The position numbers were made by a program, and so were the translations under genes. Below the pieces are notes generated by a model. The model saw only the letters and a list, made by a program, of their open reading frames with translations. It was not told where the DNA came from and searched no databases. Below, in pieces: positions 25,881 through 33,853 of a stretch of 64,000 nt of DNA (position 1 is its first letter; each line of letters opens with the position of its first letter). Source of the DNA: an uncultured bacterium (GTDB taxonomy: Bacteria; Planctomycetota; UBA1135); NCBI GenBank assembly GCA_937919925.1, contig CALFOT010000110.1, positions 124,001-188,000 of the forward strand. Direction: 5' to 3'.

Positions 25881-26762
25881 ATGCACTTCGAAGGGCCGCG
25901 TCGAGACTTTTTGCTCGACGCGGCCCTTCGCGTTTTAACTTCCATCCACAGCGAGGACCCAGCGTGGTGGGCGCGCGAGTTATTGTGCCGTTGTTTGGGT
26001 TTCACCCGGGTTGCTTTGCAAATGGCTCCCAAGGCTGCCGTCAGTACCAGCGAGCAGCAACAATTTGCTTCTTGGCTACAACGCTTTGTTGCTGGCGAGC
26101 CACTCGCTTATTTAGAAGGAAGCTGTGGTTTTTACGGTCGCGAGTTTGCTGTCGATGCCCGCGTTTTAGTGCCACGCCCGGATAGCGAGAGCTTGATTGA
26201 GGCGTCTCTGGCTCTACTGGATCCCACCCAAGCGCTCACCATTGCTGACCTTGGCCTTGGTTCGGGTTGCCTGCTGCTCACTTTGCTTGCTGAGTTGCCG
26301 CACGCACAGGGCATTGGTATTGATGTCAGCGCCGCGGCGCTAGCAGTGGCCTCTCAAAACTGTGCAGCAATGGGGCTCACCGCACGCTGCCAACTGGTGC
26401 AGGGTTCTTGGCTTGCCCCTTTGAGTGCACAGGCGCACTTGGATTTAATTATTTCCAACCCACCGTACATCACACCTGGAGAAGAAATGGGCCCCGGCGT
26501 AGCGCAATACGAGCCGCATTTGGCGCTCTTCACCGCAGCCAACGATCCACTGGGCCCATACCTAGCCATCCTGGAACGGGCGTCAGCCTGCCTACGCGCC
26601 GAAGGCTGGCTTATTTTTGAAGTGGGCGCAGGACGCTCGAAACAGGTGCAGGAAGCCGCAATGAGTGCAGGTTTTCGGTGGGTGGAAACCCGGGTTGATT
26701 TGGGCGGCGTGCCGCGCGCGGTGGTGCTCCAGAATCAGGCGCAGACTTGTCGCTCGAGGTAG
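25881..26762 (+). CDS. prmC: Release factor glutamine methyltransferase
   Basis: 293 residues. The SAM site is DLGLGSGCLLL and the NPPY motif (ISNPPYITP) positions the Gln side chain of RF1/RF2. The N-terminal helical domain (WWARELLCRCLG) is the substrate-binding module. It methylates the GGQ glutamine of release factors. ATG 25881 has a purine-rich AAGAAG 6-11 bases upstream; GTG 25872, overlapping the previous stop as GTGA, is the alternative. Codons 4-17 are encoded by a perfect hairpin. The 3' end overlaps pilZ on the other strand by 28 bases. Confidence 0.92.
   Translation: MHFEGPRRDFLLDAALRVLTSIHSEDPAWWARELLCRCLGFTRVALQMAPKAAVSTSEQQQFASWLQRFVAGEPLAYLEGSCGFYGREFAVDARVLVPRPDSESLIEASLALLDPTQALTIADLGLGSGCLLLTLLAELPHAQGIGIDVSAAALAVASQNCAAMGLTARCQLVQGSWLAPLSAQAHLDLIISNPPYITPGEEMGPGVAQYEPHLALFTAANDPLGPYLAILERASACLRAEGWLIFEVGAGRSKQVQEAAMSAGFRWVETRVDLGGVPRAVVLQNQAQTCRSR
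25889..25937 (+). terminator. Terminator-like hairpin inside the prmC start
   Basis: A perfect 17-bp stem (25889-25905 with 25914-25930), an 8-base loop and a trailing CGTTTTAAC. The arms belong to the first codons of prmC, so it may terminate or attenuate the upstream rpmE-prfA-membrane protein transcript, or hinder prmC translation. Confidence 0.62.
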
Positions 26763-27115
26763 CTGCGGATGGCGTCCGCCGAGCCTGGATACAGGTCCTG
26801 GAAGAACAAAGCCACTTCATAGTGGCCTAGAGCAGGCGATAAGCGCTCACAGCGCACCACGACGCCTTCTCCTTCCGCCTTCAGGCTCTGGCCATCTGGC
26901 ATTTGGAAGTTAAACGAGAAGTGCACGTGGGTCATCATGCGCAGTGGCGACTCGGCGAAAAAGCAGGCTCCTGATTGAGATAAGTCGCGCACACGCAGGG
27001 GAATCTGACCATCCAGGACGATTGGCAAATCCTGAACATGAAGCCGACTGTGCCGCCGCCGCTCGCGATTGGCATCCCAATTCATCTTTTCTGTCTCTGG
27101 GTTGTTTTGGGGCAT
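26735..27115 (-). CDS. PilZ domain protein
   Basis: 126 residues, essentially a single PilZ domain. Both halves of the c-di-GMP site are visible: the RxxxR of RRHSR (about residues 20-24) and DLSQSG (about 44-49). It is a likely cytosolic c-di-GMP receptor; its target (motility, polysaccharide, adhesion) cannot be told, as no GGDEF/EAL or pilus gene is adjacent. It is a single gene, convergent and overlapping with prmC and divergent from ssb, whose candidate -10 lies 5 bases from its start codon. Confidence 0.85.
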   Translation of the reverse strand: MPQNNPETEKMNWDANRERRRHSRLHVQDLPIVLDGQIPLRVRDLSQSGACFFAESPLRMMTHVHFSFNFQMPDGQSLKAEGEGVVVRCERLSPALGHYEVALFFQDLYPGSADAIRSYLERQVCA

Positions 27116-27119
27116 GTCC

Positions 27120-27125
27120 TAGAAT
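27120..27125 (+). promoter_or_regulatory. Candidate -10 element of ssb
   Basis: TAGAAT 72 bases before the ssb ATG, in the pilZ/ssb divergent gap. No good -35 at 16-18 bases. A start here would give a leader of about 65 bases containing the hairpin at 27143-27180. Confidence 0.38.
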
Positions 27126-27142
27126 AACCTGAGTGGGCGGAA

Positions 27143-27180
27143 ACGGCCAATCCCCCGGTTCAACCCTGAATCGGGGCCGT
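27143..27180 (+). promoter_or_regulatory. Stem-loop in the ssb leader
   Basis: CCGGTTCA (27155-27162) pairs with TGAATCGG (27167-27174) through one G-U pair over a 4-base loop; outer arms ACGGCC (27143-27148) and GGCCGT (27175-27180) extend it with a 6-base bulge. It ends 16 bases before the ATG and has no U tract, so it looks like a leader structure and not a terminator. Confidence 0.45.
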
Positions 27181-27196
27181 TTCACCCGCAGCAATC

Positions 27197-27694
27197 ATGG
27201 CATCTTTTAACCGCGTCATCCTCATGGGCAATTTGACCCGTGATCCCGAGGTCCGTCAGGCTCAGAACGGAACTTACATCACTAAAGTCGCTTTGGCCGT
27301 CAACGAGCGTATGCCCGACGGACAAGGTGGATGGAAAGATGAAGTCAGCTTCATCGACATTGTAATTTTCGGCAAGCGTGCCGAAGCCTTTGGACGCTTT
27401 ATGCGCAAAGGCAAACCAGTTTTGGTGGAAGGTAAACTTCGTCAAGGGCGGTGGGTCGATAAAGAGACGCAACAAAACCGCAGCAAACTGGAAGTCATTG
27501 TAGACAACTGGGAATTCGTCGGTGGAGGACGCGAAGAAGGCGGCAACGATGGCGGCGGCCAGGATGGTCCATACCAAAGCAGTTCGTCCCCACAGCGGCA
27601 ACCAGCGAGCGCACCCGAGTTTCCGCAGCCTTCCGATTTTAGCGGCGGTTCCAACTACGGCGGGGGTGGCATCCCGGATGATGTCCCCTTTTGA
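27197..27694 (+). CDS. ssb: Single-stranded DNA-binding protein
   Basis: 165 residues. The OB fold occupies 1-108 (FNRVILMGNLTRDPEVR at the start, EVIVDNWEFVG at its end). A Gly/Asn/Gln/Ser/Pro-rich linker follows, and the tip reads DDVPF, the acidic docking tail for repair and replication partners. It coats ssDNA during replication, recombination and repair. It is not paired with rpsF/rpsR as in many bacteria; the downstream neighbours are moaD and moaE. Confidence 0.95.
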   Translation: MASFNRVILMGNLTRDPEVRQAQNGTYITKVALAVNERMPDGQGGWKDEVSFIDIVIFGKRAEAFGRFMRKGKPVLVEGKLRQGRWVDKETQQNRSKLEVIVDNWEFVGGGREEGGNDGGGQDGPYQSSSSPQRQPASAPEFPQPSDFSGGSNYGGGGIPDDVPF

Positions 27695-27717
27695 AATGCC
27701 GAATTAACGCCGAGGAA

Positions 27718-27960
27718 ATGATCACTTTCAAAGTGTTGCTGTTTGCTGGCCTGCATGAGATTTGTGGAACTCCATTTCTGTCTGTGACGGTTACAAACGA
27801 TGCGCGCGTGATGGATTTAATCCACGCCGCCGAACAACTTTGTCCCTCCTTGGTGGGGCAAGTTTTTCGCGTCGCGGTAGATTCACGCTACGTTGCTGCA
27901 GAAACGAAGCTGCCAGCTCTTGCAGAGATTGCCTTCATTCCACCTGTTTCGGGGGGCTAA
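27718..27960 (+). CDS. moaD: Molybdopterin synthase small subunit
   Basis: 80 residues, beta-grasp fold, ending in PPVSGG. The terminal Gly-Gly is thiocarboxylated and inserted in MoaE, where it donates sulfur to precursor Z. ATG 27718 follows GAGGA and gives the usual length; the frame opens slightly earlier inside ssb. moaE starts 4 bases after its stop, so the two subunits are made together. No other molybdenum-cofactor gene is in the window. Confidence 0.92.
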   Translation: MITFKVLLFAGLHEICGTPFLSVTVTNDARVMDLIHAAEQLCPSLVGQVFRVAVDSRYVAAETKLPALAEIAFIPPVSGG

Positions 27961-27964
27961 CGCG

Positions 27965-28408
27965 ATGCCTGGTTCGGAATCGTTGCCATGCCCATTTGCG
28001 CTACGCTTAACGGATGGCCCGGTAAGTGGCCATTGGGCTTTGACGGCGGTTGCTGGCGCCGATGCCGGCTGTTCTTTGGTGTTTTACGGCAGCGTGCGCG
28101 AAACTGGGCGGCAAGGTGTCGTGACCCACTTGTACTACGAAGCCTATGCGCCGATGGTCACCACAGAGTTGCAGGCCATTGCGGAAGAAATCCAAGCGGA
28201 GTTTGATGTTTTAAGAATCGCCATCGAGCATTCGGTAGGCACTGTCCCACTCGGCCAGTATTCGGTCGCTGTGGCCATTGCTGCCGCTCACCGCAAACAA
28301 GTTTTTGCGGCTTGTGCACGTTTGATGGAGGAACTCAAAATGCGTGTACCCATTTGGAAAAAAGAAATGTACCGCGACGGCAGCGAATGGCTGGGCCGCG
28401 GCTCCTAA
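27965..28408 (+). CDS. moaE: Molybdopterin synthase catalytic subunit
   Basis: 147 residues. CSLVFYGSVRETG and LYYEAY are the conserved core, HRKQVF is the HR motif, and the catalytic lysines are in ELKMRVPIWKKE near the C terminus. With MoaD it forms the heterotetramer converting cPMP to molybdopterin in the cytosol. ATG 27965 is taken because it follows moaD directly; the frame continues upstream only inside moaD. Confidence 0.94.
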   Translation: MPGSESLPCPFALRLTDGPVSGHWALTAVAGADAGCSLVFYGSVRETGRQGVVTHLYYEAYAPMVTTELQAIAEEIQAEFDVLRIAIEHSVGTVPLGQYSVAVAIAAAHRKQVFAACARLMEELKMRVPIWKKEMYRDGSEWLGRGS

Positions 28409-28414
28409 TCACTC

Positions 28415-29047
28415 ATGCTTGAAATCCACGAAATACCAGTCACGCCCTTTCAGCAAAATTGCACCCTTTTGGTGTGCAGTGACAGCGGCGCCGCCGCCGT
28501 TTGCGATTGTGGTGATGCAGAACCAGTACTGGCCCGGATCGCCGATTTAGGTGTCGATGTGAAACAAATTATTGCTACCCATGGGCATTTAGATCACGTC
28601 GGCGGGACCTATGCTCTGCAGCAGGCCCTCAAAGTGCCGTTTTGGTTTCCGCAGGGCGATGCTTGGCTGCTTGCCGAACTGGCCCAGCAAGCCAGAATGT
28701 ATGGTTTTGCACCCATCACGCCACCGGTGCCGGATGGTGATTTGCCGATTGGGGTCGCCGTGAAAATCGGCAACTCCAGTTTGGAAGTTCGTCATTGCCC
28801 TGGGCATACGCCTGGGCATATCATTTTCTTTGACCCTGCTGATTTGCAGGTCGTGGTGGGTGATGTGCTTTTCCAGGGCAGTATCGGCCGTACGGATTTT
28901 CCGCGTGGCTCACTGACCGACCTCACCAGGTCCATTCAGCAGCAACTTTACACCTTGCCTGCGCAGACGGTAGTGCATTGTGGCCACGGCCCAACCACCA
29001 CGATTGGCCATGAGGCGAAACACAATCCTTTTGTGCGCGCCGTCTAG
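28415..29047 (+). CDS. Metallo-beta-lactamase-fold hydrolase, glyoxalase II-like
   Basis: 210 residues. THGHLDHVGG supplies the HxHxDH zinc ligands, CPGHTPGH the next His, and GDVLFQGSIGRTDFP plus HCGHGP complete the site. This is the short YcbL/GloB-like class without the C-terminal substrate domain of true glyoxalase II. Likely a thioester hydrolase of small-molecule substrates; the exact one is unknown. It starts 6 bases after moaE and may share its transcript. Confidence 0.85.
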   Translation: MLEIHEIPVTPFQQNCTLLVCSDSGAAAVCDCGDAEPVLARIADLGVDVKQIIATHGHLDHVGGTYALQQALKVPFWFPQGDAWLLAELAQQARMYGFAPITPPVPDGDLPIGVAVKIGNSSLEVRHCPGHTPGHIIFFDPADLQVVVGDVLFQGSIGRTDFPRGSLTDLTRSIQQQLYTLPAQTVVHCGHGPTTTIGHEAKHNPFVRAV

Positions 29048-29119
29048 CCATTCTTTGCGGTTCTTTGCGCTGCTTTTACACAGCTTCGAATGGCCCGCCA
29101 AGCTAACCTAATAGCCGTC

Positions 29120-30739
29120 ATGGAGCGCGAATCCCTAGAAGTTGATGTGTTGGTTGTGGGCGCAGGCCCTGCCGGCCTATCTTTTGCTTTGCAGCTTGCC
29201 AAACTTGCCGAGCAGAAATCAGCCGAACTCGCCATTTTAGTGCTGGATAAGGCAGAAGAAATTGGCCACCACTCCTTAAGTGGGGCGGTGTTAGATCCAC
29301 GCGCGCTACTGGAAATGTATCCGCACGCCGAGTCCGAAGGTTTTCCCATTCACGCCAAAGTCACGCAAGATGCCATGTTGTGGCTCACAAAAAGTGGCAA
29401 GAAAACTTTTCGCGGCGCCTTCTGTCCGCCGCAGTTTAAAAACCACGGCAAATGGATCACTTCCATCAATCAAATGGTGAAGTGGTTGGAACAAAAAGCC
29501 GAAGGCGCAGGCATGGAAGTTTACCCAGGTTTTGCCGGTGCCGAAGTCCTCTACGGCGACGGCGGCGAAGTCACTGGCGTGCGCACGGTGGATCAGGGCG
29601 TCGGCAAAGATGGTACCCCACAAGCCAACTTTCAGCCCGGTATGGATATTCATGCAAGGCTCACCGTTTTCGCCGAAGGCACTCGCGGTTCTTTATCCAA
29701 GCAACTGATTGCCAAGAAGCAACTCGACCGTGATTGCAACCCGCAAATCTGGGGGGTAGGGGTGAAGGAAATTTGGGAAGTTCCACACACCATCGAAGGC
29801 CATGTCTATCACACCGGCGGTTGGCCCTTGGATAAGTCCATCTATGGAGGCGGCTGGATTTACGGCTTGCCAGATAACCGTTTATCGATTGGTTTTGTGA
29901 TGGGCATGGATCACGGCAACGCGGCCTTTGATTATCACGCCAAGATGCAAGAGTGGAAAACCCATCCGCACATGCGTGCGCTGCTACAAGGTGGCAAACT
30001 GATTCGTTTTGGCGCAAAAACAGTTCCTGAAGGCGGTTTATTTTCCATGCCACGCTCCTGGGGCGATGGTTTTTTGATAATTGGTGATAGCGCTGGATAC
30101 ATGAATGCCGCGCGTTTGAAGGGTTTGCACCTCGCAATGAAATCAGGTGTACTGGCTGCCGAGGCCGCTTTGGCAGCACTTGTGGATACCCAAGGTTTTG
30201 CCACGGGCGCGAACTTGTCGATGGTGGATTCGCTGTTTCGAAACAGTTGGGCCTACCAGGAACTATGGAAGGTACGCAACTTCCGCCAAGGATTTCAAAA
30301 AGGGTTTTTTGCCGGCGCAATTGGTGCTGGCCTTGCCGCTCTGAGCGGTGGCAAGTTACCGAGCGGGCGCAAGCCGATGATCTCCGACCACGATTTGTAT
30401 GTGCAAGGTCGCACCCATGACCCCAAGCCTAAGTTTGATAACGAACTCACTTTCGATAAACTTACCGATGTCTTCCACTCGGGCTCGGTGCACGAAGAAG
30501 ATCAACCTTGCCACTTGGTGGTAGGGGATACCAGCATTTGCGTGGACAAATGCACTCAGGAATATGGCAACCCTTGTCAGCATTTCTGCCCCGCGGCGGT
30601 TTATGAGTGGGAGGAAGGCGCGTTAATGATAAATGCGTCGAACTGTGTCCACTGCAAAACCTGCGACATCGCCGATCCATACCAAAACATCAACTGGGTG
30701 GTACCGGCCGGTGGCGGCCCGGTCTACACCGGCATGTAA
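29120..30739 (+). CDS. Electron transfer flavoprotein-ubiquinone oxidoreductase
   Basis: 539 residues. The FAD-binding VLVVGAGPAGLSFALQLA is at the N terminus, LSGAVLDPRAL follows, and the C terminus has the [4Fe-4S] ligands (CPAAVYEWE and CVHCKTCDI). It passes electrons from ETF, reduced by acyl-CoA and other dehydrogenases, to ubiquinone at the membrane. ATG 29120 matches the family start (MERESLEVDV); ATG 29090 in frame is possible. ETF alpha and beta genes are not in the window. It indicates a respiratory chain able to oxidise fatty or amino acids. Confidence 0.93.
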   Translation: MERESLEVDVLVVGAGPAGLSFALQLAKLAEQKSAELAILVLDKAEEIGHHSLSGAVLDPRALLEMYPHAESEGFPIHAKVTQDAMLWLTKSGKKTFRGAFCPPQFKNHGKWITSINQMVKWLEQKAEGAGMEVYPGFAGAEVLYGDGGEVTGVRTVDQGVGKDGTPQANFQPGMDIHARLTVFAEGTRGSLSKQLIAKKQLDRDCNPQIWGVGVKEIWEVPHTIEGHVYHTGGWPLDKSIYGGGWIYGLPDNRLSIGFVMGMDHGNAAFDYHAKMQEWKTHPHMRALLQGGKLIRFGAKTVPEGGLFSMPRSWGDGFLIIGDSAGYMNAARLKGLHLAMKSGVLAAEAALAALVDTQGFATGANLSMVDSLFRNSWAYQELWKVRNFRQGFQKGFFAGAIGAGLAALSGGKLPSGRKPMISDHDLYVQGRTHDPKPKFDNELTFDKLTDVFHSGSVHEEDQPCHLVVGDTSICVDKCTQEYGNPCQHFCPAAVYEWEEGALMINASNCVHCKTCDIADPYQNINWVVPAGGGPVYTGM

Positions 30740-30779
30740 TCCGGTACTCCAGTCCTCTCTGAACTCGCTTAAATACTCG

Positions 30780-32225
30780 ATGCAAACCATTCTCGCTGAT
30801 TCCGCGACCACCAGTCGCACCCAACTCCTTGCCATTTTGGTGCCGAAAGGTGCCAAACCAACCCTTCCTGCAGAAGCTCCTTCGATGAGCTCGTGGAAGG
30901 CCGATTTTGGTGATGAGAATGGTGCCACCTTGATGCTGCGCGGAGAAGCTGGCAAACGCTGGTTACTGATTCGCGTGCCGTCGGCCAAGGAAACAAACGC
31001 CGAAGATGTGCGTGCCTCCGCAGGTCGTGCGCGCAACAAAGCTGAAAAACATGGCATGACTTCGGTTGCAATTGATTTGGGCTTGTTGCCCAATCATGCG
31101 GACTTTGCGCAAGCTGCAGCCGAAGGTGCTGGAATGGCCAGCTATCACGTTGGGGTTTGTAAAACCGACCGTAAGAAAAATGGTGTCAGCAAAGTTTTGA
31201 TTGTGGGAGCTGGCAAGGCCAAAGCGACCAAGGAAGCGATCAAGCACGGCAAGTTTGGCGCAATGGCCAATATTTTCACCCGCGAATTGCAAAACTTGCC
31301 GCCCAATATTTTAAACCCAAAAGAGTTCGCCAAACGAGCACGCAAGGTCTGTGCGGGTTCTCCCAAGACCACCATCAAGATTCTTGGTGAAAAACAGATG
31401 GCGGAACTTGGCATGGGTTCGTTGCTGGGCGTTTCGCAAGGTGCTAAGAATGAAGCCCAGTTGGTACACATGGTCTACAAGCCTGGGAAAAAGGCCAAGG
31501 GCAAGATTGCCATTGTGGGCAAAGGTTTGACTTTCGATTCGGGTGGTATTTCTTTGAAGCCTTCCGCGGCGATGGAGGATATGAAGTTTGATATGTCTGG
31601 TGCCGCGGCGGTGCTTGGAGTGTTCCACGCATTGAGCAAAGGTGCGGAATGCCCCTACGAAGTGCATGGCATCCTTGGCTGTGTAGAGAATATGCCGGGC
31701 AGCAATGCACAGCGTCCTGGCGATATTGTCACAGCCATGAACAAAATGACCATCGAGGTGCACAACACCGATGCCGAGGGTCGTTTGGTGCTGGCTGATT
31801 GTCTTACATACACAGCTCGTAAAGTGAAGCCAGATCGGATTTACGATATGGCCACTTTGACTGGTGCCGCGATTCACGCCTTAGGTCATTTGCATAGTGC
31901 GGTGCTCGGTACCGACCAAAAAGCCATCGACCAAGTCCTCAGCAAGAGTGCTGCGCTTGGAGAACCTTGCTGGCAGTTGCCCCTCAATGAGGATTACCGC
32001 AACCTCACCCGTGGAAAATACGCAGATTTGCAAAACATCTACGCACCGGGCCAAGGAGCTGGCACGATTGCCGGTGCTGCCTTCCTATCCTTCTTCGTGG
32101 ATGAAGTGCCTTGGGTACACCTCGACATCGCTGCCACAGCTTGGGTTGGCCCTAGCCGCTCCTACATGTCGTTTGGTGGCCGTGGCGTGATTGCCCGTAC
32201 GATTTTGGAAGTCCTGCGCGACTAA
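30780..32225 (+). CDS. pepA: Leucyl aminopeptidase (M17)
   Basis: 481 residues. The M17 signature NTDAEGRLVLADCL and metal-binding VGKGLTFDSGGISLKP are intact, as is the bicarbonate-site region MATLTGA. The N-terminal alpha/beta domain (1-160) is present but divergent, as usual. Hexameric, dimetal, cytosolic; releases N-terminal Leu and other residues. ATG 30780 is chosen because upstream codons overlap the ETF-QO end and show no similarity. A clear intrinsic terminator follows. Confidence 0.94.
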   Translation: MQTILADSATTSRTQLLAILVPKGAKPTLPAEAPSMSSWKADFGDENGATLMLRGEAGKRWLLIRVPSAKETNAEDVRASAGRARNKAEKHGMTSVAIDLGLLPNHADFAQAAAEGAGMASYHVGVCKTDRKKNGVSKVLIVGAGKAKATKEAIKHGKFGAMANIFTRELQNLPPNILNPKEFAKRARKVCAGSPKTTIKILGEKQMAELGMGSLLGVSQGAKNEAQLVHMVYKPGKKAKGKIAIVGKGLTFDSGGISLKPSAAMEDMKFDMSGAAAVLGVFHALSKGAECPYEVHGILGCVENMPGSNAQRPGDIVTAMNKMTIEVHNTDAEGRLVLADCLTYTARKVKPDRIYDMATLTGAAIHALGHLHSAVLGTDQKAIDQVLSKSAALGEPCWQLPLNEDYRNLTRGKYADLQNIYAPGQGAGTIAGAAFLSFFVDEVPWVHLDIAATAWVGPSRSYMSFGGRGVIARTILEVLRD

Positions 32226-32261
32226 TCCACTCTTAGGCAGTAGCAGGAACCCTCTCGCGCT

Positions 32262-32293
32262 AGAGACGACCTTGCGGGGTCGTCTCTTTTTTT
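32262..32293 (+). terminator. Intrinsic terminator of pepA
   Basis: AGAGACGACC (32262-32271) pairs perfectly with GGTCGTCTCT (32278-32287) over a 6-base loop and is followed by six T residues. The reverse side has no U tract, so it serves pepA only. Confidence 0.88.
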
Positions 32294-32339
32294 ATCACGC
32301 AGTACGCGCGCTCTTACTGATACGAAGATGTGATGTGCC

Positions 32340-33665
32340 TTAACGAGCGTTCATGGGCACAAAATCGCGCCGTGCATAACCCGTGTAGATTTGGCGTGGA
32401 CGCACGATGCGATTCGCCGGATCAAGCATCATTTCTTCCCAGTGTGCTAACCAGCCAACCATTCGGCCTACAGCAAAGAACACAGTGAAAGTCTGAGGGC
32501 GGAAACCCATGGCCGAGTAAATCAAACCCGAGTAGAAATCGACGTTAGGGAACAGTTTCCGTTGCGAGAAGTAGTCATCTTCGAGAGCGGCTTTCTCAAT
32601 CGCCTGTGCAATTTCCAATTTTTTATTGGTACCTGCAACGGCAATCACCCCGCTTGCCAACTTGCCGATGACCATGGCGCGTGGATCGTAGTTTTTATAC
32701 ACGCGATGGCCAAATCCCATCAGGCGACGGTCGCCTTTCTTACAGGACTCCAGGAACGCCGGAACGTCTGAGACATCGTCAATTTCAGCAAGCATCTCAA
32801 GAACTGCGGAGTTGGCGCCACCATGCAGAGGGCCGTGCAAAGCGGCAGCGCCAGCCGTGACCGCTGAGAAGGGGTTGACTTGGGAACTTGCAACCGCGCG
32901 TACGGCGTTGGCCGAGCAATTTTGCTCATGGTCAGCGTGCAGCACTAAAAGTGTGTCCATAGCTTTCACCATGGCAGGCTCTAACTGGGGTTCTACACCG
33001 GTAGGCGTGAGAATCATATGGAGGAAATTCTCCACGTACGACAATTCTGGGCGGACTTCCGTTGGACCAAAGCCCCGCCGGTGGCGAAAGCCCAAGGCAG
33101 CCAGAATCGGGGTCATGGCAATCAGGCGCATGGTGTGTTTCCGCCGCACCACGGGATCCAAGACCACGTGTGCATCGGGATACTCACAAGACAGCGCCGC
33201 TAAGGATGCTTCCAACATCGACATCGGGTGCAGCCTAGGGTCCATTGCATTTTGCAATGCCACAACACTGGCAGGGATGACCATCAGCGTTTGAATTTCT
33301 TTCTCAAAAACCTCCAGTTGCTCCGCTGTAGGGAGTTCACGGTGCAAAATCAGATAACAAACTTCGAGATAAGTACAGTTCTGCGCAAGTTCTTCGATGC
33401 GGTACCCGCAGTATTCCAGGATGCCTTTTTCGCCATTGATGAAACAAATCGAACTTCTGCAAACTGCAGTATTGGTAAGACCTGGATCGTAGGGCATCAG
33501 ACCAAAGTCCTCCTCATGAACCTTAATGGCTCGCAAACCCATTGCCGGCACCGTTTCGTCGGTGATGGGGAGGTCGTATTGGCGGCCAGTACGGCAGTCC
33601 GAAACGGAGAGAAGGTCCTGCTGTGAAGTGACGCCGGGAGCGAAATTAGCTGCTTGCTTTTCCAT
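32340..33665 (-). CDS. gltA: Citrate synthase, type II
   Basis: 441 residues. The three catalytic residues are in place: His in LHGPLHGGANSAVL, His in MGFGHRVYKNYDPR and Asp in PNVDFYSGL. The N-terminal beta domain and length fit the hexameric, NADH-sensitive type II enzymes. It condenses oxaloacetate and acetyl-CoA. ATG 33665 (MEKQAANF) is preferred; the 18 extra codons upstream are not family-like. The tRNA-Leu-like gene lies 76 bases upstream on the same strand and might be part of the same transcript. mdh, sucC and sucD elsewhere in the window complete a TCA theme. Confidence 0.96.
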   Translation of the reverse strand: MEKQAANFAPGVTSQQDLLSVSDCRTGRQYDLPITDETVPAMGLRAIKVHEEDFGLMPYDPGLTNTAVCRSSICFINGEKGILEYCGYRIEELAQNCTYLEVCYLILHRELPTAEQLEVFEKEIQTLMVIPASVVALQNAMDPRLHPMSMLEASLAALSCEYPDAHVVLDPVVRRKHTMRLIAMTPILAALGFRHRRGFGPTEVRPELSYVENFLHMILTPTGVEPQLEPAMVKAMDTLLVLHADHEQNCSANAVRAVASSQVNPFSAVTAGAAALHGPLHGGANSAVLEMLAEIDDVSDVPAFLESCKKGDRRLMGFGHRVYKNYDPRAMVIGKLASGVIAVAGTNKKLEIAQAIEKAALEDDYFSQRKLFPNVDFYSGLIYSAMGFRPQTFTVFFAVGRMVGWLAHWEEMMLDPANRIVRPRQIYTGYARRDFVPMNAR

Positions 33666-33741
33666 GATGACAATGGCCAAAAGTGGCCGTAAGAAGACAG
33701 TGATTGTCGCAGGTTCCAATCAATCCCTCAAGGTCTTTTAT

Positions 33742-33817
33742 TGGTAGGGGAGACGGGACTCGAACCCGCACTGGAAGGATTTTAAGTCCTTTGCCTCTGC
33801 CATTGGGCTACTCCCCC
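33742..33817 (-). tRNA. tRNA with anticodon UAA (tRNA-Leu-like), class I variable region
   Basis: 76 nt including an encoded CCA. Acceptor GGGGGAG pairs with CTCCCCT (G1-U72 wobble), discriminator A73. D stem GCC/GGC; anticodon stem AAGGA/TCCTT with loop CTTAAAA, so the anticodon is UAA (codon UUA, Leu). The T arm is GCGGG-TTCGAGT-CCCGT. The variable region is only CCAGT, five bases, whereas bacterial tRNA-Leu normally has a long class II arm. The body resembles tRNA-Gln more than tRNA-Leu. GATAAT about 20 bases upstream could be a -10. The antisense strand gives a well-known false protein signature (GDGTRTRTG), confirming the tRNA nature. Confidence 0.88.
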
Positions 33818-33853
33818 TGGATTGAAACCTGCGGGGCATTATCCTTCATCCTC

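Noticed and set aside
29661-30320. 219-codon reverse-strand frame
   Set aside because: Antisense to the ETF-QO gene, which has full motif support; the frame is Arg/Ser-rich with no family.
30633-30779. N-terminal extension of pepA
   Set aside because: The frame overlaps the end of ETF-QO and is not family-like; ATG 30780 gives the standard M17 length.
33704-33853. Open frame reading GDGTRTRTG upstream of the DUF423 gene
   Set aside because: It is the antisense of the tRNA gene at 33742-33817, a familiar false protein; the real start is ATG 33854.
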